55,255 nucleotides of DNA from JAVBQG01 sp031549185 (lineage in GTDB: Bacteria > Synergistota > Synergistia > Synergistales > Synergistaceae): assembly GCA_031549185.1 (NCBI GenBank), contig JAVBQG010000010.1, positions 1 to 55,255 of the forward strand, read 5' to 3'. The notes under the pieces are model-generated. The model did not search any database. It was not told the DNA's origin and saw only the letters and a list, made by a program, of their open reading frames with translations. Of the stretch, positions 33,998 to 41,795 are shown in pieces. Made by a program: the position numbers and the translations under genes. Each line of letters starts with the position of its first letter. Positions within the stretch are counted from its first letter, which is position 1.

Positions 33998-34052
33998 CAT
34001 TGTATTCAATGTATCTTTGTTGAATCTTAGCCAAGAAGAGTTGGCGTGTCAA
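33998..34052 (-). promoter_or_regulatory. promoter and candidate operator of the SDR-gcvP-like operon
   Basis: On the minus strand TTGACA (34052-34047) and TAAGAT (34029-34024) are 17 nt apart, with a start near 34017. Just downstream is CATTG-TATT-CAATG (33998-34011), within the direct repeat ATTCATTGT/ATTCAATGT. A palindrome at about +6 to +20 would suit a repressor; the protein that binds it is not in this window. Confidence 0.55.
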
Positions 34053-34106
34053 GCCCGAAAAATGACAGCCCGGAAAAGAGACACAATTCGAGTCGTATGC
34101 GAATGA

Positions 34107-34112
34107 TATAAT
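34107..34112 (+). promoter_or_regulatory. -10 element ahead of the SUI1-like gene
   Basis: A perfect TATAAT at 34107-34112 lies 51 nt before the ATG at 34164. No good -35 is seen. ATTCG-(9 nt)-CGAAT (34086-34104) sits directly upstream and could be a protein site or could stand in for a weak -35. Confidence 0.35.
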
Positions 34113-34163
34113 TTTCCGGGTTTGACTTGAGCCTTTCCAGATAATACAAGGAGGGAACGGGCG

Positions 34164-34619
34164 ATGGCGCGCGAGAAGAGGGAGAAACTAAAAAAATCCG
34201 ATTGCCTCTCCAGCCAGCGGGAGATATCGCTCGGCGACGAGGGCGGGCTTTCGATCTCCATCGGGGCGATGCTCGGACGGGAGGAGGGGGGCGCGAAGGC
34301 GGAGAAAAAAGCCCCGGCCCCGGAGGAGAAAAAAGCGCCCGATGCCGTGATCGACTCCGCCGCCTATCTGAAATCGCTGCAACAGGCGACGCTGCACCGC
34401 GAGTCGTCCGGCCGCGGCGGCCGGGTCGTCACCGTGGTCTCCTGCCGCCCCTCACCGCCGGCGAAGCTCGCCGACGAACTGGCGCGCGCCATGCGAAAGG
34501 GCCTCGGCTGCGGCTCGCACGTCGAGGGCGATAAAATTATCCTGCAGGGCGACATTCAGGAGCGGGCGGGGGCGTGGCTGGCAAAGCAGGGGACCAAGAG
34601 GGTCGTGATGGGGAACTGA
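34164..34619 (+). CDS. SUI1/eIF1-domain protein (YciH-like translation factor)
   Basis: This 151-residue protein has a basic N-terminus, a low-complexity Ala/Lys/Glu/Pro linker (about residues 45-60) and a C-terminal SUI1 fold (about 80-151). The domain is marked by L-A-R-A-M-R-K-G-L-G-C-G-S-H-V, D-K-I-I-L-Q-G-D and the final K-x-V-x-x-G-N. Bacterial YciH proteins are about 108 residues and resemble eIF1, affecting start-codon fidelity; this one carries about 45 extra N-terminal residues. GGAGGGAAC precedes the ATG. It is a single gene, divergent from the SDR operon. Confidence 0.82.
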   Translation: MAREKREKLKKSDCLSSQREISLGDEGGLSISIGAMLGREEGGAKAEKKAPAPEEKKAPDAVIDSAAYLKSLQQATLHRESSGRGGRVVTVVSCRPSPPAKLADELARAMRKGLGCGSHVEGDKIILQGDIQERAGAWLAKQGTKRVVMGN

Positions 34620-34623
34620 CGTC

Positions 34624-34880
34624 TTAAAAAAACGTACTCCCCGTACTGCGTGTAGATTCGCCTCGCCTCTTCGGTGGCGCGTCGAGCGAGTCCCTTCGCG
34701 CCGTCGGGATACGAGCGTTCGACCCCGCTGTCGGCGAGCTCGTAGACCAGTTTGAGCGAGGCCAGCGGGTCGCTCTTCTCTTTTGCGGCTTCGTAGCGGC
34801 GCAGTATCTCGCGGGTCTCGTCCGTCGAGTGCAGGCCAAGCTCCGTCGAGTAGAGCTTTAGTATGCGCTCAGCGGTTTCG
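34624..34880 (-). pseudogene. coding remnant without start codon
   Basis: One minus-strand frame reads through this stretch with high GC3 and plausible amphipathic helices, e.g. S-T-D-E-T-R-E-I-L-R-R-Y-E-A-A-K and G-A-K-G-L-A-R-R-A-T-E-E-A-R-R-I-Y. No ATG, GTG or TTG occurs in frame, and it runs without stop from inside the end of the neighbouring gene. A run of seven T just after E-Y-V-F may be a frameshift: with six T the frame would stop at once (TAA). It could be the 3' end of a decayed gene. Family not recognised. Confidence 0.35.
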
Positions 34881-36246
34881 GTAGTTTGATCGTCCAGAAC
34901 TCCATCGCCCGGTCGTTGGGGACGAGGGCGAAGGTGGCGGAGGTCAGCTTGCCGTCCAGGTGCAGTTTCTTATCGTAGCCGGTCTCGTAGGCGGCGATGT
35001 CCCTCACCGGTCTGCCATCCTTGCCGTCGGCCATCTTCGTCATCTTGAGGGCCATGCCGAAGTCGTTGCCGCCGAATACCGCGATCGTGTCGTCGCCCGC
35101 GATCGCGAGCCCACCGGCCAGCCGGCCGCCCCAGCCGAGAGCGCCGAGATCGCAGACGAGCGTCTTCTTCGCCAGGTAGAGGCCCAGTTTGTTCAGTTCG
35201 GCCACGTCTGTCTCGTCCTCGATCTGCTTGCCGTTGCGCGCGAGCTTGTCGCCGATGCCGGAGGCGTCGGAGAGATCGACCATGTAGACGAGATTGCGCA
35301 TGCGGTCGTTCTTGTCGAGGCCCTGCTCGACCAGGAGGAATTTCTTCTCCGAGAGCGCGGCGATGTCGCCGATCCGCGCATCGGTGCTGTGACGGTAGGA
35401 GTCGATGTCGTGCGGGTACGCGAAGGCCACGACGTCGCCCTTCTGTTCGTCGAGCTGGTAGACGCGGATGAAGCGGGCGTGGTTCTCCTGCATGTTGCCG
35501 TCATAGTCGAGGACGCTCTCCAGCGGCGCGAACACTTTGCCGGCCTGGGTCGTCGCGATGCCGGCGAAGCCCCTGTTCATCTGGCGCAGATTCAGCTCTA
35601 GCGGCAAGCCCTTTCCGGGGCCGTACTTCTGGATCGTCTTGCCCGTCTCCTTTTCGAGTTTCAGAAGGAACGGTCCGTAGCCGTCGCAGATCCAGAGGTT
35701 GCCGTCCTTTCTGTCGACGTCGATCCCCTTGGGGTTCAGCCCCTGCAGGTCGGTCGTGAGGACCTTCAGGTCATCCGCGAGCGGCATCTCGTTCTTGCTG
35801 CCGACGTTGGCGCTCGGGATAGGCAGGCCTGAGACCGCCTTGCCGGCCGTGTCCTTGATCGGGGTCACACGGCCGACCATCGCGTGGTCACTCGCGACGC
35901 GCACGACGGAGAAGCTGGGGGAGAAGCCGGGAGCGGGGAGCATCCGCGTGATCTGCGCCTTGTCGCTGGGCGACTTTTTGAACGCCGGCGCCTCGGCGGC
36001 CGGGCCCTGGTCGGTGATGGCCCAGAAGAGCAGATCGCCGCCGTCGCGCCCGGCGAACGTCAGCCCGGACGCAACATCGAGTGGAAAGCCGTTTTTGAAG
36101 CTCCTCTTGAATGTGCCGCCGTACTTGACGAAGTCCTGTTGTTCGACTTGCACCTCGTACTTGGTTACCTCCGGTTGCGCCGCCCACGCGCCGGTTGCAA
36201 ACAGGAGAAGACAGAGAGTCACTGCCACGACTTTCCTTACACCCAT
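34858..36246 (-). CDS. secreted esterase-like-activity-of-phytase family protein
   Basis: This 462-residue exported protein has a signal peptide (M-G-V-R-K-V-V-A-V-T..., cleaved after G-A-W-A-A) and a beta-propeller-like body with S-G-L-T-F near residue 60, P-K-G-I-D-V-D near 178, D-G-Y-G-P-F near 193 and K-F-L-L-V-E-Q-G near 307. This pattern matches proteins annotated as esterase-like activity of phytase (Phytase-like). A phosphate or ester substrate is probable but unproven. Two upstream in-frame starts (TTG 36264, GTG 36258) are possible. Its 3' end overlaps the remnant reading frame. Confidence 0.72.
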   Translation of the reverse strand: MGVRKVVAVTLCLLLFATGAWAAQPEVTKYEVQVEQQDFVKYGGTFKRSFKNGFPLDVASGLTFAGRDGGDLLFWAITDQGPAAEAPAFKKSPSDKAQITRMLPAPGFSPSFSVVRVASDHAMVGRVTPIKDTAGKAVSGLPIPSANVGSKNEMPLADDLKVLTTDLQGLNPKGIDVDRKDGNLWICDGYGPFLLKLEKETGKTIQKYGPGKGLPLELNLRQMNRGFAGIATTQAGKVFAPLESVLDYDGNMQENHARFIRVYQLDEQKGDVVAFAYPHDIDSYRHSTDARIGDIAALSEKKFLLVEQGLDKNDRMRNLVYMVDLSDASGIGDKLARNGKQIEDETDVAELNKLGLYLAKKTLVCDLGALGWGGRLAGGLAIAGDDTIAVFGGNDFGMALKMTKMADGKDGRPVRDIAAYETGYDKKLHLDGKLTSATFALVPNDRAMEFWTIKLPKPLSAY

Positions 36247-36410
36247 AACACCCACAGACAACACCCCCGTAAAATTTTTGCCTCAATGGCAGATATGATT
36301 GTGGTTACAAAAAAATAAAATGCTTGCGTGCTTTGCGTATTCCGCTTCGAAGGAGGGGCGTTTTCGGTAAAATTGCAGAGCGGTTGGCATGACAAAAACA
36401 ACAGGGACAC

Positions 36411-36439
36411 AAAAAACGGGGCGCCGAAGCGCCCCGTTT
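36411..36439 (-). terminator. intrinsic terminator after cysE
   Basis: On the minus strand AAACGGGGCGC pairs perfectly with GCGCCCCGTTT (11 bp, loop 36425-36428) and runs into TTTTTT (36416-36411). It ends the cysK-cysE operon. The rest of 36265-36461 holds no gene; it must contain the promoter of the phytase-like gene, for which TTGTCA and TTTTAC hexamers are only weak candidates. Confidence 0.85.
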
Positions 36440-36461
36440 CGCATGATCTTCGTTTCGCTTT

Positions 36462-37385
36462 TTACTTCTTCCCCAGCATCCTGTCCTTTTCCGTCGGGGT
36501 CGTCGAGTGCTGCTGGATGATCTTCGAACCCGGCGGCACCTCGTGCGTGAGCCAGACGTTGCCGCCGATGAGCGATCCTGCCCCGATCGTAACGCGGCCC
36601 AAGATCGTGGCGCCCGAGTAGACGGTGACGTTGTCCTCCAGGATCGGGTGGCGGGGCAGGCCCTTCATCGGGTTGCCGTTCGCGTCCTTGGGGAAGGAGA
36701 GGGCCCCGAGCGTGACACCCTGATAGAGGCGGCAGTGTTTGCCGATGACGCAGGTCTCCCCGATCACGACGCCCGTGCCGTGATCGATGAAAAATTCCTC
36801 GTCGATCTGCGCGCCGGGGTGAATGTCGATGCCGGTGCGCGAGTGCGCCATCTCGCCGATGATGCGGGGAATGACGGGAACTTCGAGTTTATAGAGCTCG
36901 TGCGCGATGCGATGATTGGTCATCGTGTGGATCGAAGGGTAGCAGAAAATCGTCTCGGCCTTGCTCTTGGCCGCCGGATCGCCCTCGAAGGCCGCCAGTA
37001 CGTCGCTGTCGAGCAGATTGCGTATCGCGGGCAGCCGGCGCATGAAATCGGCCGCCATGTCGAAGGCGGCCCCGTCGCAGTACGCGCAGTCCTCGTGCGC
37101 ATCTGTGCAGATGAAACAGATGCCGAGACTGATCTGCTCGGCGAGGATGCGGAAGATCTCGTCGAGGTGCGCGGCCAGCTGATGCCGCCGCGAACTTTCA
37201 TCGCGCCCGCAGGGGCTGAAGAAACCGGGGTAGAGGGTCGCCCGCAGGAGGCGCATCATCTCCTCCAGCGCCGTGAGGGAGGGCATCGGCGTCGTGTGGG
37301 GCGGGATGTTGCGCTTGCCCCCGTTCGTGTCGAACAGCGCGTCGACGATCTTGTCGATGTCGGGCCCCGTTTTTTTGCTCGTCAT
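36462..37385 (-). CDS. cysE: serine O-acetyltransferase
   Basis: The 307-residue enzyme makes O-acetyl-L-serine from serine and acetyl-CoA for cysteine synthesis. An alpha-helical N-terminal half (with two C-x-x-C-type cysteine patches, C-F-I-C and C-A-Y-C, near residue 100) precedes a left-handed beta-helix of hexapeptide repeats starting I-D-I-H-P-G-A-Q-I-D. The catalytic H-G-T-G-V-V-I-G-E-T is intact. The protein is longer than E. coli CysE (273) and belongs to the EpsC-like long group. ATG 37385 is favoured over GTG 37394 by ribosome-site spacing. It lies directly downstream of cysK. Confidence 0.93.
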   Translation of the reverse strand: MTSKKTGPDIDKIVDALFDTNGGKRNIPPHTTPMPSLTALEEMMRLLRATLYPGFFSPCGRDESSRRHQLAAHLDEIFRILAEQISLGICFICTDAHEDCAYCDGAAFDMAADFMRRLPAIRNLLDSDVLAAFEGDPAAKSKAETIFCYPSIHTMTNHRIAHELYKLEVPVIPRIIGEMAHSRTGIDIHPGAQIDEEFFIDHGTGVVIGETCVIGKHCRLYQGVTLGALSFPKDANGNPMKGLPRHPILEDNVTVYSGATILGRVTIGAGSLIGGNVWLTHEVPPGSKIIQQHSTTPTEKDRMLGKK

Positions 37386-37410
37386 TTCCTTCACTCTCCT
37401 TTTGCTCTCT

Positions 37411-38334
37411 CTATTGTGCGAATAGCGCGGTGGACAGATACCGGTCGGATGTGTCGGGGACGATGAAGACGATCCGCTTTCCCTCGTTCGAGCTGCCTTT
37501 TGCCAGGCGGATCGCTGCGAAGGCGGCTGCGCCCGCAGATATCCCGCAGAGGATTCCCTCCTGCGTGATCAGTTTTTGTGCCGTCTCGATCGCCTCCTGA
37601 CCGGAGACCGTCATGACCTCGTCGACCAGGGTCCGGTCGAGTATGGACGGGACGAAACCGGCTCCGATGCCCTGAATCGGATGCGGTGCGGCGTTGCCGC
37701 CGGACAGGACGGGAGATTCGATCGGTTCGACCGCCACGGTTCGCAGTGCGGGATTGTACTCTTTGAGTTTCTTCGAGATGCCCACGATGGTCCCACCCGT
37801 CCCGACCCCCGCGACGAAGATGTCGACTTTGCCCTCCGTGTCGCGCCAGATCTCCTCCGCCGTTGTCGCGTAGTGTATCGCCGGGTTTGCCGGATTGTCG
37901 AACTGCCTCAGAGAGATTGCGCCCGGCGTGGAAGCCACGATCCGCTCCGCCTCCTCGATGGCGCCCGTCATACCCTTTTCTTTCTGGGTGAGAACCAGTT
38001 CTGCGCCGAGGCCGCGCAACAGGGTCTTGCGCTCCTCGCTCATGCTCTCGGGCATGGTCAGAATCACCTTATAGCCTCTTGTCGCAGCGATAAACGCGAT
38101 GCCGATACCCGTATTGCCGCTGGTCGGTTCGACGATCACGGCCCCAGGGCGCAAGTGGCCGTCCGCCTCGGCCTGGCGGATCATGCCGAGTGCCGCCCGG
38201 TCTTTCGCGGAGGAGGCGGGGTTGAAGTACTCCAGCTTCGCCACGACCTCGGCGCAGACGCCCTCCACGGTGGGTCCTAACTTTACCATCGGCGTATTGC
38301 CGATCAGTTCGATCATATTCTGCGCGATCTTCAT
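37411..38334 (-). CDS. cysK: cysteine synthase A (O-acetylserine sulfhydrylase)
   Basis: This 307-residue PLP enzyme converts O-acetylserine plus sulfide to cysteine. Diagnostic motifs are the Schiff-base Lys in N-P-A-S-S-A-K-D-R (Lys 43), T-S-G-N-T-G-I-G (about 70-77) and the phosphate loop G-V-G-T-G-G-T (about 176-182). Its start is one base after the stop of the upstream small gene, and cysE follows 25 nt downstream, so the two consecutive steps of cysteine synthesis are co-expressed. The C-terminus of cysE could form the usual CysE-CysK complex. Confidence 0.95.
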   Translation of the reverse strand: MKIAQNMIELIGNTPMVKLGPTVEGVCAEVVAKLEYFNPASSAKDRAALGMIRQAEADGHLRPGAVIVEPTSGNTGIGIAFIAATRGYKVILTMPESMSEERKTLLRGLGAELVLTQKEKGMTGAIEEAERIVASTPGAISLRQFDNPANPAIHYATTAEEIWRDTEGKVDIFVAGVGTGGTIVGISKKLKEYNPALRTVAVEPIESPVLSGGNAAPHPIQGIGAGFVPSILDRTLVDEVMTVSGQEAIETAQKLITQEGILCGISAGAAAFAAIRLAKGSSNEGKRIVFIVPDTSDRYLSTALFAQ

Positions 38335-38335
38335 G

Positions 38336-38710
38336 TCAATACACCAACTCGTAGGTCATGGGTCGCCACTCCGTGCGGTAGGCGTCGCGGCACTTTCGCC
38401 AATTGCCGTTCAGGTAATTCTCCGCGATATTGACGTAGCTGCCCTCCGGGATCTCGCGCAGGCCGAAGACGGTGTAGCCGATCGTGTTGCCTCCCTGGTC
38501 GTAGAACGTGAGGCGCGCCGATATTTTGATCGGGGTGTGCGAGGTGTTGGTCAGCTTGAGGCTCACGCCTTTCTTGCTCACCGTGAGCTCGGAAAAAGTC
38601 AGCTCCGTCGTAGGAATGCTCCCCTCCTTCTCCCACGCGTACGCCAGCGAAGTGCAGGCAACGAGCAGGAGTATTGCGAGAAGCGCCAAAATATTTTTTC
38701 TGAATCTCAC
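38336..38710 (-). CDS. small exported protein, FxLYD-like domain
   Basis: This 124-residue product has a signal sequence with a possible lipobox (L-L-V-A-C-T at residues 15-20) and a small beta-sandwich-like domain with S-L-K-L-T-N-T-S-H-T-P-I followed by F-Y-D-Q-G-G-N-T-I-G. This resembles FxLYD-type extracellular domains, although the match is loose. GTG start with GGAGGGAGAG upstream. Its stop is one base from the cysK start, so it leads the cys operon. Function unknown. Confidence 0.65.
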   Translation of the reverse strand: MRFRKNILALLAILLLVACTSLAYAWEKEGSIPTTELTFSELTVSKKGVSLKLTNTSHTPIKISARLTFYDQGGNTIGYTVFGLREIPEGSYVNIAENYLNGNWRKCRDAYRTEWRPMTYELVY

Positions 38711-39149
38711 GCGGATCTCTCCCTCCGTATTTACGATAGATATAAGGAGACGCCAGTGAAGGCAACGATAAGTCAGCCTCTCCGTAAAAATATCGTTTCG
38801 TTCGGCGAATTATACATCACGGAGCCCTGCCGACGGTGCGCAAAAAATGCGAAAGGCTCCTGCCCTGAGCGACGGGAACGCTGGGCGGAGCCTCTCATGA
38901 GTTCTTGCAGACAGGTGGCTTTGATCGTGCCAGCCCATGCTGCCTGCGGCATTGCCTTGCTTCTTGAAGCGTGGAAATTTTATGATTCCATTCGCTACGA
39001 CAAGCAAAATGCGCGAAGGGTACGAAAAATGACGCGCGATTTTTGCGATCTCGTAAAAATTTGTCGAAGATGGGATAAAATAGGGCCGTGCGACAAAATC
39101 GCAACGAAATGCGGGAACTCAGCGTCATTTTGTATGGGGGTATTGCATT
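38711..39149. other. 439-bp intergenic region with paired stems and one -10
   Basis: No convincing gene is seen. For the minus-strand cys operon there is a perfect TATAAT (38814-38809) with no clear -35, followed in the leader by a 7-bp stem AACGATA/TATCGTT (38764-38797). Further up are GGAGCC/GGCTCC (38821-38860) and GCCC-tg-AGCG/CGCT-GGGC (38862-38886). Toward the sigma-factor gene, TAAAAT (39076-39081) is a weak -10. A plus-strand frame 38898-39184 is open, but its composition gives no support. Confidence 0.4.
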
Positions 39150-39734
39150 ATGTTTATTACAGGCCCCGTTCTACGAGAGGGTGACGGTTGCGAAATGCAA
39201 GAAGATGTCCTGATGACGAGGATTGCGCAGGGGGACGAGGATTCCTTCGCGCAACTGTATCACCTCTGGTGCAGAAGAGTGATGGCCTATGCGTTCAGAT
39301 CGCTGGGCGATATTCACGAAGCGCAGGATGTGGTGCAGGAGACGTTCATACAGGTTTACAAGGCAGCCCCCGGTTACAGGGCCGAGGGTAAATTTGGTGC
39401 TTTTGTCTTCCGAATCGCGGGCAATCTCGTCCGCGGCCGTTTCAGGGGGAGCAGGCAGATCGATTCTCTCTCCGAGATGCTCGACGACGAAGCAATGCCG
39501 CATCCGCAGAGCCTCCAGTATTCGCCGGAGGAGGGTGTGATCTACAGCATCGATATCGAACGCCTGCTTGCGACGCTGCCAGCGCGGCAGAAAGAGGCGC
39601 TGATCCTGGTGGCGAGTGGGATTTCATACGCCGAAGGGGCGGAAATGCTGCAAATAACGACGGATGCGTTTGCCCAGCTCGTGCTGCGCGGCAGACGTAC
39701 GCTGAAACTCAACATGGCGAGGATGAGTGATTGA
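39150..39734 (+). CDS. ECF-family RNA polymerase sigma factor
   Basis: The 194-residue sigma-70 family protein has region 2 (F-A-Q-L-Y-H-L-W-C-R-R-V near 38, then D-V-V-Q-E-T-F-I-Q-V-Y-K at about 60-71), a short linker, and region 4 (L-P-A-R-Q-K-E-A-L-I-L-V through A-F-A-Q-L-V-L-R-G-R-R-T-L). The size and lack of regions 1 and 3 fit extracytoplasmic-function sigma factors. ATG 39150 has GGGGG at 9 nt; ATG 39195 behind AGAGGGTG is an alternative that would remove 15 residues. The next gene encodes a membrane anti-sigma factor and overlaps its stop. Confidence 0.9.
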   Translation: MFITGPVLREGDGCEMQEDVLMTRIAQGDEDSFAQLYHLWCRRVMAYAFRSLGDIHEAQDVVQETFIQVYKAAPGYRAEGKFGAFVFRIAGNLVRGRFRGSRQIDSLSEMLDDEAMPHPQSLQYSPEEGVIYSIDIERLLATLPARQKEALILVASGISYAEGAEMLQITTDAFAQLVLRGRRTLKLNMARMSD

Positions 39735-40438
39735 TCGTGAGTGCAAGGGATCCGGGCAACTGCTACGATTACGAACTGCTGATCAGCAAGGCGTGCGACG
39801 ATGAGTGCACGCCGGAGGAAGCGGAGGTGTTGAAAGCCCACCTGAGGGAGTGCGGCGAGTGTCGCGCGACTCTTTCGGAGTATCGGGAGATGCGCGATAT
39901 GATGACGGCGCACCTGATCACGCTTTCATGTCCCCCGGCGCCCTCGACGAAAGCGCGGAAACACCCCGTGCTCCGGCTGCTCTCGAACAAAACCGTGCAC
40001 CGCTATGCGGGGCAGGCGGCCGCCATCGCGGCCTCCATTCTTTTCTTCGTGCTGGGCCACCACATGGGTTTCGAAAAAGCGAACCAGCAAATGGCGACGC
40101 TTGCGTCCCCCACGGCTGTGGCGACGCCCTCCATGTGGGCGGCGAACCGCCCGGCGAACGCGGCCTCCCTGGCGAACGTAGAGTCCGAGCAGCCCTTCAC
40201 GGAGAGCATCGGCCGCTATCGTACGGCAGTCGGGATGGAGCTGCGTCAGTCGAAAGTCGACTGGCTGCGCGTCCGCGAGCTCGTCGAGGCGATGGGCGAA
40301 TTGCGCACGGACCTTGAGTTGCTGACGCTTCACATGGCGTTCCTAGACATTCGTACGGGCGCTTCTCCGGCTGAGGTTGCCGACCACTGGGAGAAGTTGG
40401 GTACGCCCTCCAGCGGAAAGGCGGTTTTCAAACCATGA
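39731..40438 (+). CDS. zinc-finger anti-sigma factor (membrane)
   Basis: This 235-residue protein has an N-terminal ZAS-like motif, H-L-R-E-C-G-E-C-R (H-x3-C-x2-C, about residues 36-44), a single membrane helix (about 93-112) and an extracytoplasmic part with a helical C-terminus. The layout is that of anti-sigma factors that hold an ECF sigma at the membrane until a signal triggers release or proteolysis. TTG 39731 overlaps the sigma stop (TTGA); GTG 39737 is an alternative. The stop overlaps the next gene's ATG (ATGA), so the three genes are coupled. Confidence 0.85.
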   Translation: MIVSARDPGNCYDYELLISKACDDECTPEEAEVLKAHLRECGECRATLSEYREMRDMMTAHLITLSCPPAPSTKARKHPVLRLLSNKTVHRYAGQAAAIAASILFFVLGHHMGFEKANQQMATLASPTAVATPSMWAANRPANAASLANVESEQPFTESIGRYRTAVGMELRQSKVDWLRVRELVEAMGELRTDLELLTLHMAFLDIRTGASPAEVADHWEKLGTPSSGKAVFKP

Positions 40439-41679
40439 GCCGCGTTCGCCGAGTCCTCTCGCTTCTCACGGCCTGTATTTTCGTATTGACAACCGCGCTC
40501 CCCGCACTGGCCGCATCCGAGTACGAGGATGCCATGGCGAAGTCCATGCGTGACGCGCTGGTGAAGGCGGGCATGCAGGCGAGGAAGGCCGAGAACGTGA
40601 TGCAACAGAACGTCTTCTTCGGGATCGTCATGATGAAGGACGTGCAGAGGCAACTGCTCGACGACCAGCGCGACAAGCTTACCACCCAGGCGGAGCGAGT
40701 GGGCGCTACGCTCGGCACGGCGCTTGGTAATGCGTTCAAGGTCTACGGCGATAAGAAAATGCAGGAGACGCCCGCCATCATGATGCACGCCGTCCGAGCC
40801 GGAATGGTCCCCGAGGCGGCTTCGGAGACTTTCACGACGCTGGCGCAGAACGGATATGCGTTTGACGCGGCGGTGAAAGTCATCCATCAGGCGTCCGAGG
40901 TTGTGAGGTCCGAGAAGCTCGCCGACTCCGGCGTGGATCTCTGTCGCCGCATAAGGAGGATCGTGGCGCAGAAGGGTTCCGTGCAGGAGTTGCAGAAAGA
41001 AATCGTGCTGGCGGCCAAGACGGAAAAAGACCGCCAACGGGCGTTACTCGCGAAGAACGAGAAAGAGCGCAAAAAGCGCGATGGGGGCGGGGGTGGCGAT
41101 CGCGACACCCTGGCGAACAGCCGGGGCGGCAGCTCGGGTTCGGTTGCAGGGAGCCCGGGGGGTAACCCCGGCGCCCGGGCATCGGATGGCAGCGCCACGT
41201 CTTCGAGTGAAGGGAGAAGCACTGGCGGCGCCTCTGCTGCTTCGAGTGGCAGCGGATCGTCCAGTTCGAGCGGTACCTCCGGCGGGAAAGCGGACGCGGG
41301 TAAATCCGACGCGAGCAGCAGCTCCGGCAGCACGTCCGGTTCCGGTAGCAGCACAGGTGGGTCTTCCGGCAGTGGCAGTTCGTCTGGTTCGGAAGGCAGC
41401 ACTGGCGGTTCCTCCGGCAGCGCCGGTTCGTCCGGCTCGGATAGCGGCACCGGCGGTTCCTCCGGCAGTGGCGGTTCGTCCGGCTCGGATGGCAGCACCG
41501 GCGGTTCCTCCGCCGGCGGCAGCTCGTCCGGTTCCGGTGGCAGTGCCGGCGGTTCCGCCGCCGGCGGCAGCTCGTCCGGCTCCGGTGGCAGTGCCGGCGG
41601 TTCCGCCAGCTCCGGGAGCTCGAATTCGGGCTCCGACGGCTCTTCTTCCGGAGGGAATGCCGGTACCGCTACGAAGTAA
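40435..41679 (+). CDS. secreted protein with helical domain and Gly/Ser repeat tail
   Basis: The 414-residue product has a signal peptide cleaved near A-L-A-A-S (residue 27), a charged helical domain (about 28-215, several Met/Lys/Arg-rich helices, one Cys in V-D-L-C-R-R), then about 200 residues almost entirely Gly, Ser, Ala and Thr. The tail has a degenerate 16-residue unit, G-S-T-G-G-S-S-G-S-A-G-S-S-G-S-D, repeated about six times. No anchor follows the tail. It is the third gene of the sigma/anti-sigma operon (4-nt overlap), so it is probably a signal input or an envelope effector of that system. No family recognised. Confidence 0.75.
   Translation: MSRVRRVLSLLTACIFVLTTALPALAASEYEDAMAKSMRDALVKAGMQARKAENVMQQNVFFGIVMMKDVQRQLLDDQRDKLTTQAERVGATLGTALGNAFKVYGDKKMQETPAIMMHAVRAGMVPEAASETFTTLAQNGYAFDAAVKVIHQASEVVRSEKLADSGVDLCRRIRRIVAQKGSVQELQKEIVLAAKTEKDRQRALLAKNEKERKKRDGGGGGDRDTLANSRGGSSGSVAGSPGGNPGARASDGSATSSSEGRSTGGASAASSGSGSSSSSGTSGGKADAGKSDASSSSGSTSGSGSSTGGSSGSGSSSGSEGSTGGSSGSAGSSGSDSGTGGSSGSGGSSGSDGSTGGSSAGGSSSGSGGSAGGSAAGGSSSGSGGSAGGSASSGSSNSGSDGSSSGGNAGTATK
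41345..41650 (+). repeat. degenerate 48-bp tandem repeats (Gly/Ser codons)
   Basis: Units such as GGCAGCACTGGCGGTTCC recur with about 48-bp spacing through the 3' part of the gene, each coding 16 residues of Gly/Ser/Thr/Asp. The repeats are in frame and imperfect, so length may vary between strains by slippage or recombination. Confidence 0.7.
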
Positions 41680-41795
41680 GAATGTAAAATTTTGTTTGTG
41701 TTTTACCGATAAAGACCCTTTAATTGAACCCCTCTGTATGCTATGCTTGCAATGCTTCGTTTTGCGGCGGCATTTTATGCAGGGGGGTAAACGCT

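Noticed and set aside
38898..39184. Possible 95-residue plus-strand gene upstream of the sigma factor
   Set aside because: It overlaps the sigma start region, has no ribosome site, an odd Cys/Arg/Lys mix and no recognisable family.
41345..41650. Regular repeats considered as a CRISPR array
   Set aside because: The repeats are contiguous, in frame and encode Gly/Ser units of a secreted protein; there are no unique spacers of constant length.
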